Below are positions 53,694-63,098 of a DNA stretch of 64,000 nucleotides, in pieces. This stretch comes from an uncultured Saprospiraceae bacterium (GTDB lineage Bacteria > Bacteroidota > Bacteroidia > Chitinophagales > Saprospiraceae). Both the position numbers and the translations under genes were made by a program. The first letter of the stretch is position 1; the number at the start of each line of letters is the position of its first letter. The DNA lies in the NCBI GenBank assembly GCA_938015435.1, contig CALLPN010000003.1, positions 186,001 through 250,000 on the forward strand. The letters run 5' to 3'. The notes beneath the pieces are model-generated. The model had not been told where the DNA came from. It made no database searches and worked only from the letters and a program-made list of their open reading frames with translations.

Positions 53694-54272
53694 TTATAGC
53701 ATTAAATTTTTTACCTCAAATTGTAAATACTTCGCTTCTTCTTGTAGGCTAGGAATAGAATTAATATGGTCCGCCAATTCCATCATTTCATCTGCAAACT
53801 CTAATCGATAATCTTCATGTAATGCGTTAACAAGTTTTACTAGTTTGACGGCTCTTTTGACCACATAATCATTGAGTTTTTCGGCTAAGTACTTGGATTC
53901 TGATTGGAGGCGACCTTTATTTTTATAGAGAAGGCCATTGACCATCATAAGGTTAAATTCAATATCACCCAACTTATCTTTTGTAATGGCTACATGATAA
54001 TTAATCTTACCACTGATATCTCTCATCTCTAGACGTAGATAGACAGAAGAGTAATATTTATTAGGGTATAGATTAACGCGAGATTCTATATATTCTCGCA
54101 TATCATCTCTACGAAACTCCAATGTACTCTCTTCTTCTACTAACTTGTAGTGAAGTTGATCTACTAACTTGCTATCCTTAGGTATAAGTCTCATCAGGAG
54201 CTTGTCTTTTTCTTTTGCTGGTAACGCCTTGATTTCGGTTTTGAGTTCGTCTGAGAGTTTAGCTCGTGCCAT
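53694..54272 (-). CDS. Conserved-looking hypothetical protein
   Basis: I do not recognise this 192-residue cytoplasmic protein. It is charged and mostly helical. It begins MARAKLSDELKTEIKALPAKEKDKLLMRLIP, and has LRLEMRDISGKINYHVAITK in the middle. A later region (about 125-185) looks like a helical bundle. No catalytic motif, signal or membrane segment is visible. It is a single gene between convergent and divergent neighbours. Confidence 0.7.
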   Translation of the reverse strand: MARAKLSDELKTEIKALPAKEKDKLLMRLIPKDSKLVDQLHYKLVEEESTLEFRRDDMREYIESRVNLYPNKYYSSVYLRLEMRDISGKINYHVAITKDKLGDIEFNLMMVNGLLYKNKGRLQSESKYLAEKLNDYVVKRAVKLVKLVNALHEDYRLEFADEMMELADHINSIPSLQEEAKYLQFEVKNLML

Positions 54273-54432
54273 ATGGTTTGTTATTTATGTGTCACTAACA
54301 TACATAATTATTTAATTACATTAATGAATAATAAACATACAATCCTAAGATTGATAATAGGATACACATGCATTATGCTTTTATAAAATATACCTTATAT
54401 TATCTTCGTTTTGAAAGTACAATAACGAAATC

Positions 54433-55044
54433 ATGAAATTACAAACAATAATAGTTTTACTGTCTTTATTTGCTCTATCCTGTTCATCTGAACGATTTGT
54501 AGAGGTGAAGGACGATGATGGTAAACTCATAGAGCGATATCAAGTGGATAAAGCAGGCTCTAAAGACGGTATCTACGAGTCATATAATAGTGGCAAATTG
54601 GTGTCTAAGGCCAATTATGAAGAAGGTATTCAATCAGGAAAACGTGTGATCTACTACGAAAATGGCAGTCCAGAAATAGAAGAAAACTATGCTAAAGGAC
54701 AGCTTGAAGGAGAATACAAGGTGTTTTATGAAACTGGTGAGCTAAAGCTGATAATGAGGTATAGCAACAATACTATCCAAGGTCAGGTGAAGAAATATTA
54801 TACATCAGGACAGCTTATGGAAGATGTTGCTTTTGTAGATAATGAAGAGAACGGTCCTTTTGTGGAATATTGGGAAGATGGAAGCTTAAAGTGGGAAGGT
54901 GCTTATATGAATGGTGATAACGAATTCGGAGAACTCAAAAAATACAATGAAAAAGGTGTATTAATCAGAAAGTTGATGTGTGATAGTCTAGCTGTCTGCA
55001 GGACATTCTGGACATTAGAAGGTGGAGTGGATAATGAAGAGTAG
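54433..55044 (+). CDS. YwqK/MORN-repeat lipoprotein
   Basis: The 203 residues start with a lipoprotein signal (lipobox ALSC, Cys17). A series of YwqK-type repeats (about 40-185) follows, each with YENGSPEIEENYAKGQLEG or YYTSGQLMEDVAFVDNEENG-like patterns about 22-24 residues long. Such proteins are annotated as YwqK antitoxins by name only; here the lipid anchor and the absence of a toxin gene argue for an envelope role. Near-match -7 box TATCTTCG lies at 54401-54408. Confidence 0.85.
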   Translation: MKLQTIIVLLSLFALSCSSERFVEVKDDDGKLIERYQVDKAGSKDGIYESYNSGKLVSKANYEEGIQSGKRVIYYENGSPEIEENYAKGQLEGEYKVFYETGELKLIMRYSNNTIQGQVKKYYTSGQLMEDVAFVDNEENGPFVEYWEDGSLKWEGAYMNGDNEFGELKKYNEKGVLIRKLMCDSLAVCRTFWTLEGGVDNEE

Positions 55045-55074
55045 ATTTTATCGTTACTGGTAAGTAAGAGTATA

Positions 55075-55082
55075 TATATTTG
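55075..55082 (+). promoter_or_regulatory. Bacteroidota -7 box for porQ
   Basis: TATATTTG matches TAnnTTTG and lies 67 bases before the porQ ATG at 55149. Confidence 0.45.
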
Positions 55083-55148
55083 CAGAAGAGCCCAAAGCTA
55101 TAACCTGATATCTAACTTGGCCTGAGAATCGTCAATACCAAACAAATA

Positions 55149-56213
55149 ATGAAGAAGTATTTACAATATCTATTTATAAGTCTGTCTTTCACCTTTTGTA
55201 TTCCAAGTGCATATGCACAGTTAGGAGGCCAGCACATCTATGAGTTTCTCTCTTTACCGTCTTCAGGTAGAGTTACGGCTCTAGGGGGTAGCGTTATATC
55301 TGTTATAGATGATGATATTTCTTTAGCTAATCACAATCCTGCATCGCTTAATCCTGAGATGCATAATCGACTTAACTTTAGCCACAATATACATTTTGCG
55401 GATATCAGTAATGGATATGCGGCTTATGGCAGACATTTACCTAAGTGGGGAATCACTACTCATGCGGCGATTAACTACATAAACTACGGAGAGTTTGTAG
55501 CGGTGGACGATAGGGATGTAGTAAATGGAACATTTGATGCAGGTGAGACAGCGATAATATTAGGAGCTTCTAAGCGTATGAATGAAAGAATCATATTAGG
55601 AGCAAATTTTAAAACGATCTTCTCAAGATTCGAAAGTTATAATTCAACAGGAATTGCTGCAGATCTTGGATTAAACTATATTGGAGCAGATAGTTCTTTT
55701 GTATTCTCAGTTGTAGCTAATAATATAGGGGGAGAAGTAAGTTCGTATACTGATAATTATAGAGGAAGTACACCCTTTAATCTTCAAATAGGATTTACCA
55801 AAAAATTGAAACATCTACCATTTAGAGTGGGAGTGATTGCTGATAATTTACAATCTTGGAACGTCAGATATGACGACCCAAATCGTACCGTAGAAACAAA
55901 TTTATTTGGTGAGACTGAAGAGGAGTCTTCATTAAGCAAGGGTTCGGATAATTTCTTTCGCCACTTTGTTTTTAGTGGTGAGTTTTTGCTAGGCAAACGT
56001 GGAAATCTAAGATTGAGAATGGCTTATAGACATTTACGAAGACAAGAGTTAGCTGTGGAAGGTTTCAGATCTTTAGCTGGCTTTAGTGGAGGATTTGGTA
56101 TTAAGGTTAGCAAATTTAGACTGGACTACGGCGTAGGATATCACCATCTTGCTGGAGCGACTAATCATATTACTATCTCTACTGGACTCAATGAGTTTAC
56201 TAGCAAATTATAG
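55149..56213 (+). CDS. porQ: Type IX secretion protein PorQ
   Basis: The 354-residue protein has a signal peptide ending near residue 23 (SAYAQ), and then a beta-barrel-like PorQ/PorV family pattern: YEFLSLPSSGRVTALGG (about 31-47) and DDDISLANHNPASL. PorQ is an outer-membrane part of the type IX secretion system, which anchors substrates to the cell surface. Together with gldE and gldD it shows that the host uses this system. A glycosyltransferase gene follows 23 bases on. Confidence 0.9.
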   Translation: MKKYLQYLFISLSFTFCIPSAYAQLGGQHIYEFLSLPSSGRVTALGGSVISVIDDDISLANHNPASLNPEMHNRLNFSHNIHFADISNGYAAYGRHLPKWGITTHAAINYINYGEFVAVDDRDVVNGTFDAGETAIILGASKRMNERIILGANFKTIFSRFESYNSTGIAADLGLNYIGADSSFVFSVVANNIGGEVSSYTDNYRGSTPFNLQIGFTKKLKHLPFRVGVIADNLQSWNVRYDDPNRTVETNLFGETEEESSLSKGSDNFFRHFVFSGEFLLGKRGNLRLRMAYRHLRRQELAVEGFRSLAGFSGGFGIKVSKFRLDYGVGYHHLAGATNHITISTGLNEFTSKL

Positions 56214-56236
56214 GTTAATTATCTAATCAAATTATA

Positions 56237-57454
56237 GTGAAACTTCTCATTCTAGGACATACGATTCCAGAGCCCACTTCGACCGCTGCTGGCACTCGGA
56301 TGTTACAGTTAATTGATTTATTTCAAGAAGAAGGATATACAATACACTTCGCAACTTCAGCATTATCAAATCCTAGAAGCGTAGACTTGAATTCAATAGA
56401 TGTTACATTAGATGTCATTCAACTCAACCATCCTTCATTTGATGATTACGTTACAGCCCTTGGTCCTGACATAGTGTTATATGATCGATTCGTAATCGAG
56501 GAACACTATGGTTGGAGAATCACTCAATGTTGTCCATCTGCGCTGACTATATTGGATACGGAAGATTTACATTTCCTGCGAAAAGCTAGAGAAAAATCAA
56601 TCAAGAAATCAGGCGACCTATCGATTATTGATCTATATACGGATGCAAGTAAAAGAGAACTAGCTAGTATTATGAGATGTGATCTTTCATTGATTATTTC
56701 TAGTTTTGAGATGATACTACTAACGGAGACATTTGGTATATCAGATTCGATTCTTCATTATTTACCCTTTATCTTAAGTGATTTTCCTCAGAGTTCTGAA
56801 TTAAAACCATTTTCTGATCGCAATGGATTTATGACGATTGGTAATTTATTCCATGCACCTAATGTAGACAGTATATTATATCTCAAAAATACTATTTGGC
56901 CAGAAATAAGAAAAAAATTACCGCAGGCTACGTTATCGATTTATGGAAATTACGCACCTCAGCAGATTAATGAATTACATAATGAAAGAGATGGTTTTTT
57001 GATAGAAGGTTGGGCACCATCTTTGGCGGAGGTAATGAGTTCAGCTAAAGTTTGTTTAGCTCCATTAAGATTTGGCGCTGGACTTAAAGGAAAGCTTTTG
57101 GATGCGATGATATATGGCACCCCTGCAGTCACTACTAGCATTGGTGCAGAAGCAATGTACGGCGATAAGACTTTACATTTTTCAGCGGATACAGTTCAAG
57201 ATTTTATACAATTGTCAGTATCTCTTTACACATCAGAATTTCTTTGGAAAGAAAAGCAAGAAGTTGGTTTGCAAGTCTTGAAAGATAACTATCTCGTAAT
57301 TACCCATGCGCCTAAATTGAAAGAAAAATTAGGAGCATTGATAAATTCAATAGAAGCTCATAGAAAACAAAACTTTATGGGCCAAGTCTTACAACATCAA
57401 ACAATGCAAGCTACTAGATATATGAGTAAGTGGATCGAAGAAAAAAATAGATAA
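56237..57454 (+). CDS. Glycosyltransferase (GT4-like, GT-B fold)
   Basis: The 405-residue protein has an N-terminal Rossmann-like half (about 1-190; LLILGHTIPEPTSTAAGTRML) and a C-terminal half with the nucleotide-sugar motif FLIEGWAPSLAEVMSSAKVCLAPLRFGAGLKGKLLDAM, in which Gly-Lys and the E-type residue of GT4 enzymes are visible. The donor and acceptor are unknown. It follows porQ by 23 bases, which may mean co-transcription. The start is GTG at 56237. Confidence 0.84.
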   Translation: MKLLILGHTIPEPTSTAAGTRMLQLIDLFQEEGYTIHFATSALSNPRSVDLNSIDVTLDVIQLNHPSFDDYVTALGPDIVLYDRFVIEEHYGWRITQCCPSALTILDTEDLHFLRKAREKSIKKSGDLSIIDLYTDASKRELASIMRCDLSLIISSFEMILLTETFGISDSILHYLPFILSDFPQSSELKPFSDRNGFMTIGNLFHAPNVDSILYLKNTIWPEIRKKLPQATLSIYGNYAPQQINELHNERDGFLIEGWAPSLAEVMSSAKVCLAPLRFGAGLKGKLLDAMIYGTPAVTTSIGAEAMYGDKTLHFSADTVQDFIQLSVSLYTSEFLWKEKQEVGLQVLKDNYLVITHAPKLKEKLGALINSIEAHRKQNFMGQVLQHQTMQATRYMSKWIEEKNR

Positions 57455-57488
57455 AAGTTCAAGTTCAAGACCAAAACGAATAAGGTAA

Positions 57489-57559
57489 TAACTAAACGGT
57501 ATCAGCTAATTTATACTCAGCATTCTTTCTTGCTGGAAGTCAGATCGGTAGTTTAGTTA
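57489..57559. repeat. Inverted repeat between convergent genes, terminator-like
   Basis: TAACTAAAC (57489-57497) pairs with GTTTAGTTA (57551-57559), and CAGCA (57518-57522) with TGCTG (57531-57535) forms an inner hairpin. There is no clean T run, so termination is only a guess. Confidence 0.4.
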
Positions 57560-57603
57560 AAGAGTAGGCTTTATAAATTTTGACTTTTTACAATTTATTT
57601 TAT

Positions 57604-58509
57604 TTATTCTATCTCCACTTCGAGACTAGTAACTTGAGCTACATTAAAAGCACCCAATACAGTACTTCCATCTGAAGCTATTATATTGCTTGGAGAGTTA
57701 GCTAACGGCTCAGCGAATATTCCATTTCGACCATTAAGTAGTTGATCTCTTACTAATTCCATAAACGCAAAAGTACTATTGCTAATAGAGTGAATCTCTA
57801 CTTTGCAAAGATCGCCTGTATTCCAAGGAGAAATTTCATCGGCGACTTCAGTAGAATCTGGAAATGGGTTTACCAATTCTCTGATCGGTGGAATAAATAT
57901 TAGTCCATCAGATTCTGCACCTCCGTCAAATCCCCCATCAAAGGCTAAGTTTATCTCTTCAGGCCTGTTGAGGAATGTTCCATTCTTGAAAGTCTTGATC
58001 CAGTAAGTATCTCCTTTGCCTTCAAAATCCCTTGCGATAACCTCGCAGTAAGTTCCTCCATCTACAGAACCTATTTCATTTTCTCTAATTTCTTGTCTGA
58101 TTTCATCTATTTGTGGACTGCGACCTAACTCAGCTATAGAGGAGTAAATAACATCTTCAATAGTAACATATAGTGTAAAAGATGTTCCATTTCCTGAGAG
58201 ACTTGAATTTGCATCTGGACGCCATACATATTTTCCATCTTCATAGTCAAATGGAATGAGTACATCTGTAATTCCAATTGCAACTTCAGCATTATCTACA
58301 AGAACTGGTTCGCCGTTATCGAAGTATGATTGACTTTTGGTGACGACAATCTCTTGTATCTCTCCAGGAGTATCAGTAAGGAATGCGTCTATCACTATGA
58401 TAGTATCAGCATCATCTAATGTTACGTCTATCTTATCTTCACAACTAGTGAATAATATTGCTATAGAAAACAAGGCTAGGAAAAGTGAATTTATATTTAT
58501 TGATTTCAT
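57604..58509 (-). CDS. DUF4249-family lipoprotein
   Basis: The 301 residues begin with a lipoprotein signal (FTSC, Cys23) and fit DUF4249: VIDAFLTDTPGEIQEIVVTKSQSYFD near the start. Members are outer-membrane-associated lipoproteins of Bacteroidota that are encoded right after a TonB-dependent receptor of the SusC/FecA type, as here (292-base gap, same direction). The protein may bind the ligand that the receptor imports. The ligand is not known. Confidence 0.85.
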   Translation of the reverse strand: MKSININSLFLALFSIAILFTSCEDKIDVTLDDADTIIVIDAFLTDTPGEIQEIVVTKSQSYFDNGEPVLVDNAEVAIGITDVLIPFDYEDGKYVWRPDANSSLSGNGTSFTLYVTIEDVIYSSIAELGRSPQIDEIRQEIRENEIGSVDGGTYCEVIARDFEGKGDTYWIKTFKNGTFLNRPEEINLAFDGGFDGGAESDGLIFIPPIRELVNPFPDSTEVADEISPWNTGDLCKVEIHSISNSTFAFMELVRDQLLNGRNGIFAEPLANSPSNIIASDGSTVLGAFNVAQVTSLEVEIE

Positions 58510-58650
58510 AATATAGTTTTATATCGCGTCTTTGATAAATAGTAAAACGGCTGAAAAAGATCTGCGAAATATACAAGGCTGATCACTTTCGGTTTCCTTT
58601 GTTTTACTTTGTAAAGTGTTTTTCATTTTGATAATAGTGTATTCGGTTTT

Positions 58651-58750
58651 ATCGTTAATGTTTTAGGTGCGTTTATTTTTTATTAGCATGATTTTATAGC
58701 TCACCTAAAATATTTTATATATCAAAATAATGTTATATCGTTAATGTTTT
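58651..58750. repeat. Direct and inverted repeats between the receptor and DUF4249 genes
   Basis: The 14-mer ATCGTTAATGTTTT occurs at 58651-58664 and 58737-58750. Inside, TTTTAGGTG (58661-58669) pairs perfectly with CACCTAAAA (58702-58710). The 292-base gap has no coding sequence I can support. Confidence 0.6.
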
Positions 58751-58801
58751 GGCACTAGTATTTTTTAGTGGTATCAGTTATGTCAACTTGCCATAAACAT
58801 T

Positions 58802-61171
58802 CTATTGAAATTTAAAATTGTATGAAACAGATGGAATAAAACTACCGATAACTGATAGTCTATACGCATCTGTATTTACGGGTGCACCAACAGGAATTCT
58901 TCCATCTTCTTGAGCGAAAAATATAGAGAATGCATTTCTTCTAGCATATACATTGTAAACAGAAAACACCCAATCCCCTGTCCACCTTTTACCTTCTTTC
59001 ACTTTCCCTTTTCTCGTGATAGATAAGTCTAATCTATGGTAATTTGGAAGTCGTACATTGTTACGTTTTTCGTTGGCATTATGTGGAATTACGAAACCCT
59101 GCACACTATATCTAGTTGTAGGAAAGGTGGTAGGTGATCCAGTATTGAAAGCAAAGTTAGCACTCGTTGTCCATCTATCATTAATATCATAAAACCCAGT
59201 CAAACTAAGATTATGTAATTGATCAAATCGAGAAGCATACCATTCCCCTCCATTGATTCCAGGGGTCTGCCTTTCGGTACGAGCTAAAGTATAACTCAAC
59301 CAACCACTAAATTTCCCTTTCGTCTTTTTGGCCATTAATTCTAGACCATATGCTCTTCCTTCACCTTCTATTAGGTCACCTTCTATAAACTGATTGAGTA
59401 ATAAATCTGCACCATCTATATAGTCAACAAGGTTATTCATCTTTTTGTAATATACCTCGACACTTAGTTCGTAAGTGTTGTCACTAAGGTTTTGGAAGTA
59501 TCCTAGAGCTACTTGATCAGCGGTAGATGGTCTTATGTTATTTGTACTTGGTGTCCATACATCGACAGGAGTTGCTGCCGTGGTATTAGATACGAGATGT
59601 ATATATTGTGTTGTACGATTGTAGCTTGCTTTTATAGAATTGTCTGAGCTCAATTGCATCTGGAGAGATAGCCTCGGCTCAAAATTATAATATGTCTTTA
59701 TTCCTTCCCAGTCGTCATACTGAGTGGCAGAAGTAGGGATTCTTCTTTCTCCTGGTATACCATCTGCAAATTCAAATGCAGTTCCTTTACCCATATAGGT
59801 AAAGGATGATAGTCGTAGACCATAATTAGCCTTTATTTTTTTGGTGACATCGATTTCGTTTTCTACATAGATTGCATTTTCCATCGCGTACTTTTGAGGT
59901 AAGCTAAAGTCTCTTTCTTCACCTTCGCTTACTCCGACGGCATTTCCTGGGTCAAAGGTATAGAGTATAGATTGACCTCCAAACTTCAATAGATTTCCTG
60001 GTTTTATGAAAAAAGAAAACTCTGGTTTAATACCGATGTTTTGTATGCTTGCATTCCAATCAAATTTGTTTTGTGAGTCGTTTCCAAACTTGATCTGATA
60101 ATCATAGTCACTATAATAGAAAGTAAGATTGCTAAACAGCCTTTCGCTGAATAGGTGATTCCATCTTATGGTTCCAGTTTTATTTCCCCAATTGAATCCG
60201 GCTTGATCACCAAATCCAAAATTATCTCTGCCGAAATAGCCAGAGAGGAACAGCCTATTCTTATCATTTATATCGTAGTTAGTCTTTAAGGTAAGATCAT
60301 AGAAGTTTAATTCACTCCCATCTAGACCATCTGAAAGAAAAGGTTTGGCCAAAACATCTATATAAGACCTTCTGGCAGCAACGATAAGGGATGATTTATC
60401 TTTGACGATAGGAGCTTCTACTGATAATCTACTGAAAATGAATCCCACACCGCCATTGATATTAAGTTTCTTTTTATTTCCTTCTTTCATCCTGACATCT
60501 AAAATTGATGATAGACGACCTCCATACCTTGAGGGAATACCACCTTTGTAGAGTTTGACATCTTTGACAGCATCTGGATTGAATACTGAAAAGAAGCCAA
60601 ACAAGTGAGAAGAGTTATAAACTGGAGCTTCATCTAATAGGATTAGATTTTGATCAATCGACCCTCCTCTTACGTTGAATCCTGTAGCACCTTCACCTAC
60701 AGAGTTTACTCCTGGAAGTAATTGTAATGATCTGATGATTTCTACTTCACCAAGAAGGGTAGGCATACTTTTGATTGTAGTGATGTCTAGTTTATTGACA
60801 CTCATACTTACCTCGCGTACATTGCTATCTTCTTCTTTGGCAGTCACTACCACTTCTACGAGTTTGTTTTCCATTTCGCCCATTTCGACATCGAGCTTGT
60901 AGTTTTCGGATAGAGATACCGTCTTAGTAATATTACCAAATCCGATATAAGAAAATTCGAGAGTGTAACTTCCCTTTGGTACAGATATCGAATAGAAGCC
61001 ATATTCATTACTAACTGATCCATTGCCGATCTCTTTCACAAGAGCCGTAGCGCCGATTAATGTTTCTCCACTCTGAGTATCTGTGATATAACCACTTATG
61101 GTAAAGTTCTCTTGAGCTGATACTAGGCAAATGCTGACACAGAATGTGAGCATTGATAATAGTTTTCGCAT
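58802..61171 (-). CDS. TonB-dependent receptor with N-terminal carboxypeptidase-like domain
   Basis: The 789-residue protein has a signal peptide (ending LVSAQ at about 20), a carboxypeptidase-regulatory-like domain (about 25-110; GYITDTQSGETLIGATALV), a plug domain (about 120-225; FNVRGGSIDQNLILLDEAPVYN), and a 22-strand barrel. It imports a large substrate through the outer membrane using TonB energy. I chose the ATG at 61171: an earlier in-frame ATG at 61237 would lie upstream of an exact -7 box (61219-61226). The DUF4249 gene follows. Confidence 0.93.
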   Translation of the reverse strand: MRKLLSMLTFCVSICLVSAQENFTISGYITDTQSGETLIGATALVKEIGNGSVSNEYGFYSISVPKGSYTLEFSYIGFGNITKTVSLSENYKLDVEMGEMENKLVEVVVTAKEEDSNVREVSMSVNKLDITTIKSMPTLLGEVEIIRSLQLLPGVNSVGEGATGFNVRGGSIDQNLILLDEAPVYNSSHLFGFFSVFNPDAVKDVKLYKGGIPSRYGGRLSSILDVRMKEGNKKKLNINGGVGFIFSRLSVEAPIVKDKSSLIVAARRSYIDVLAKPFLSDGLDGSELNFYDLTLKTNYDINDKNRLFLSGYFGRDNFGFGDQAGFNWGNKTGTIRWNHLFSERLFSNLTFYYSDYDYQIKFGNDSQNKFDWNASIQNIGIKPEFSFFIKPGNLLKFGGQSILYTFDPGNAVGVSEGEERDFSLPQKYAMENAIYVENEIDVTKKIKANYGLRLSSFTYMGKGTAFEFADGIPGERRIPTSATQYDDWEGIKTYYNFEPRLSLQMQLSSDNSIKASYNRTTQYIHLVSNTTAATPVDVWTPSTNNIRPSTADQVALGYFQNLSDNTYELSVEVYYKKMNNLVDYIDGADLLLNQFIEGDLIEGEGRAYGLELMAKKTKGKFSGWLSYTLARTERQTPGINGGEWYASRFDQLHNLSLTGFYDINDRWTTSANFAFNTGSPTTFPTTRYSVQGFVIPHNANEKRNNVRLPNYHRLDLSITRKGKVKEGKRWTGDWVFSVYNVYARRNAFSIFFAQEDGRIPVGAPVNTDAYRLSVIGSFIPSVSYNFKFQ

Positions 61172-61218
61172 AGGTATTAGGTATGTCTTATTTTTAATGG
61201 TATTCGTTCGGCTTAAAC

Positions 61219-61226
61219 CAAACTTA
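61219..61226 (-). promoter_or_regulatory. Bacteroidota -7 box for the TonB-dependent receptor
   Basis: On the minus strand TAAGTTTG matches TAnnTTTG exactly and lies 48 bases before the chosen ATG at 61171. Confidence 0.5.
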
Positions 61227-61356
61227 AGGATGCACAAGGTAAAGTAGTGAAACGGTTTTTTACCAAGATTGTTACAGCTTTCAGATGAATATTCATATTT
61301 TATCTATGAACAGTCCAATTGAATTTATAACATAGAATCTCTAAAATTTAGTTTTG

Positions 61357-61374
61357 GAATAGTAGCTACTATTC
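61357..61374. repeat. 18-base perfect palindrome
   Basis: GAATAGTAGCTACTATTC is fully self-complementary. It lies about 185 bases upstream of the receptor start, too far for a simple operator overlapping the -7 box. No repeated copy was noticed elsewhere in the window. Confidence 0.6.
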
Positions 61375-61637
61375 AAGCTGTTAATTGGTTTGAATGTTTC
61401 CATACTTTCGGCAAACCTACGTTGAATGTATCCGATATTCATTAACATATGTCAAGAAGTAAAATCATGGATTTCGAATTATACAGTAGTATACCTAAAC
61501 AGGATTATATGGAGGAGTGAGGAATCTATTTTCCAGTACCGAGTACTATAAAGGCGACCAATCATTCTTTAGTATTCATTGATTTCTTTAGAGACGTTGC
61601 GTACTAATTCAGGATGTAATGATTTGTATACTATGAA

Positions 61638-63098
61638 TTAAAACTTAGCTGTAATTTCTTTTCTGTTGTCTATAACATCATAAACAACCAATACGGATAA
61701 ACTAAAGAAAAAGATGGGTCCCACTTTATCAGCTTCTAACATATCGTTGATTAATAGTATGGCGCAACTCACAACTATACAGATGAGGGCCGCCATGACG
61801 ATAATTTTAGATTTTTCATCTTTTATACGATGATACAAAGCCTCTCCACGTACTAGTGCTGCAATCAAAAGAGCGAGAAATATAAGCAATCCAAAAACAC
61901 CCTGTTCTACAGCTATCATCAAGTAATAATTGTGGATTCCAGATTTCTCAGGATTATTACTTACATAGGTTTTGAATTCGTTTAAAGTATAATCTTGATA
62001 GGTATTATAAAAGTTAGCTGGTCCAAATCCAAGCCAAGGCCTATCAGCAAGCATGCGTCCACCGGCGACCCACCGATGCACACGTTCCATAGTTGAGATA
62101 TCTTCTAGTTTATATGTAGCGGCGAGTAAGTTATCGTAATTGAAATGTGAAACGGTAGATTGATAATCTGGCGCATATTCGAGATACTTCTTATCATTAA
62201 TCAAATATCCTACGCCTAGAAACAATCCTATAACTCCAAGAGTAACTGCCGGTTTTGTAAGCTTCCATTTGACCATCCAATAAGCGGCAATGGCGATTAT
62301 TATTGACGCTTGTGCTGCTCTTGTATACGAGAAGTATATACCAACCACAAGGATTAAGATACATAGCGTCAGGAGTATTTTTCTAGTTTTGTTTTCAATA
62401 TCAAGTTTGCGTAATGCATATACAAATGGTAAGAACATTACCAATATAGCTGCATAACTTACGTGATTTCTAAATATAGGATAGACTACAGTATTGGACG
62501 TACGGAATGAAAAGTTGTACCCTGCGTGCCTTACCAAAACCCAAATGACAGCGGCCATAAGTGGTATGAGTAGAAGGTATATAGCCTTCTTACTTTCTAG
62601 ATGAGACTTGATCAATTTGAAAGGCATAAAGAAAAATGGAACCACATACCAAATCTTAGCGAGTAGATACTTAAATGCTACTATCGGATATTGCGCTCCT
62701 ACGGCTGTTATAGCTATCCAACAAATATGAAGGATAAGTAGTACAGTAATGGGGTTATACAAATAGCTATAATCAATTTCTTTTATTCTACTGATAAAGA
62801 GCAATAAGCCTATACCGGTGATAGCGAGCATGATAGGTTCGGAGGGTAGATCAGTACCTAGTCCATTAGGTAAATACATTTCTACTGAAAACGGTATGGT
62901 CAACAGAAACAAAACATATAGAATGCGATAATCCCAAACTATAAACGCAACTCCAACGATTAGAAAAGGTATTAAGAAAAATAATACTTGCTCAAAAAAG
63001 ATACCGGCACAAAAGAATAATGATGCAAAAGCTATGGCATATGCAAATACCTGTTTGGCATTGAGACTATATAATATAGAATGGCGTAAGCTATTCAC
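61638..63098 (-). CDS. O-antigen ligase/polymerase family membrane protein (WaaL/Wzy-like)
   Basis: The 486-residue protein has about twelve membrane helices and a large periplasmic loop (about 290-390) with LADRPWLGFGPANFYNTYQDY and a following HNYYL, as in Wzy_C/O-antigen ligase proteins. These attach or polymerise surface polysaccharide on a lipid carrier. The start is a GTG sharing one base with the stop of the Wzz-like gene, so the two are translated together. Its partner gene is incomplete in the window. Confidence 0.87.
   Translation of the reverse strand: MNSLRHSILYSLNAKQVFAYAIAFASLFFCAGIFFEQVLFFLIPFLIVGVAFIVWDYRILYVLFLLTIPFSVEMYLPNGLGTDLPSEPIMLAITGIGLLLFISRIKEIDYSYLYNPITVLLILHICWIAITAVGAQYPIVAFKYLLAKIWYVVPFFFMPFKLIKSHLESKKAIYLLLIPLMAAVIWVLVRHAGYNFSFRTSNTVVYPIFRNHVSYAAILVMFLPFVYALRKLDIENKTRKILLTLCILILVVGIYFSYTRAAQASIIIAIAAYWMVKWKLTKPAVTLGVIGLFLGVGYLINDKKYLEYAPDYQSTVSHFNYDNLLAATYKLEDISTMERVHRWVAGGRMLADRPWLGFGPANFYNTYQDYTLNEFKTYVSNNPEKSGIHNYYLMIAVEQGVFGLLIFLALLIAALVRGEALYHRIKDEKSKIIVMAALICIVVSCAILLINDMLEADKVGPIFFFSLSVLVVYDVIDNRKEITAKF

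Larger units (their letters stand above)
61172..61637. other. Intergenic region between O-antigen ligase and receptor genes
   Basis: This 466-base gap holds the receptor promoter (61219-61226) and an 18-base perfect palindrome (61357-61374). A 23-codon open frame (61449-61520) is too short to support. Nothing else is visible. Confidence 0.55.

Noticed and set aside
61313-61326. A 14-mer GTCCAATTGAATTT shared with the gldD repeat (44159-44172)
   Set aside because: One short shared AT-rich word is not enough to call a repeat family.
61449-61520. A 23-residue open frame upstream of the receptor
   Set aside because: It is too short, with no promoter or conserved feature visible. It could be a leader peptide but there is no evidence.
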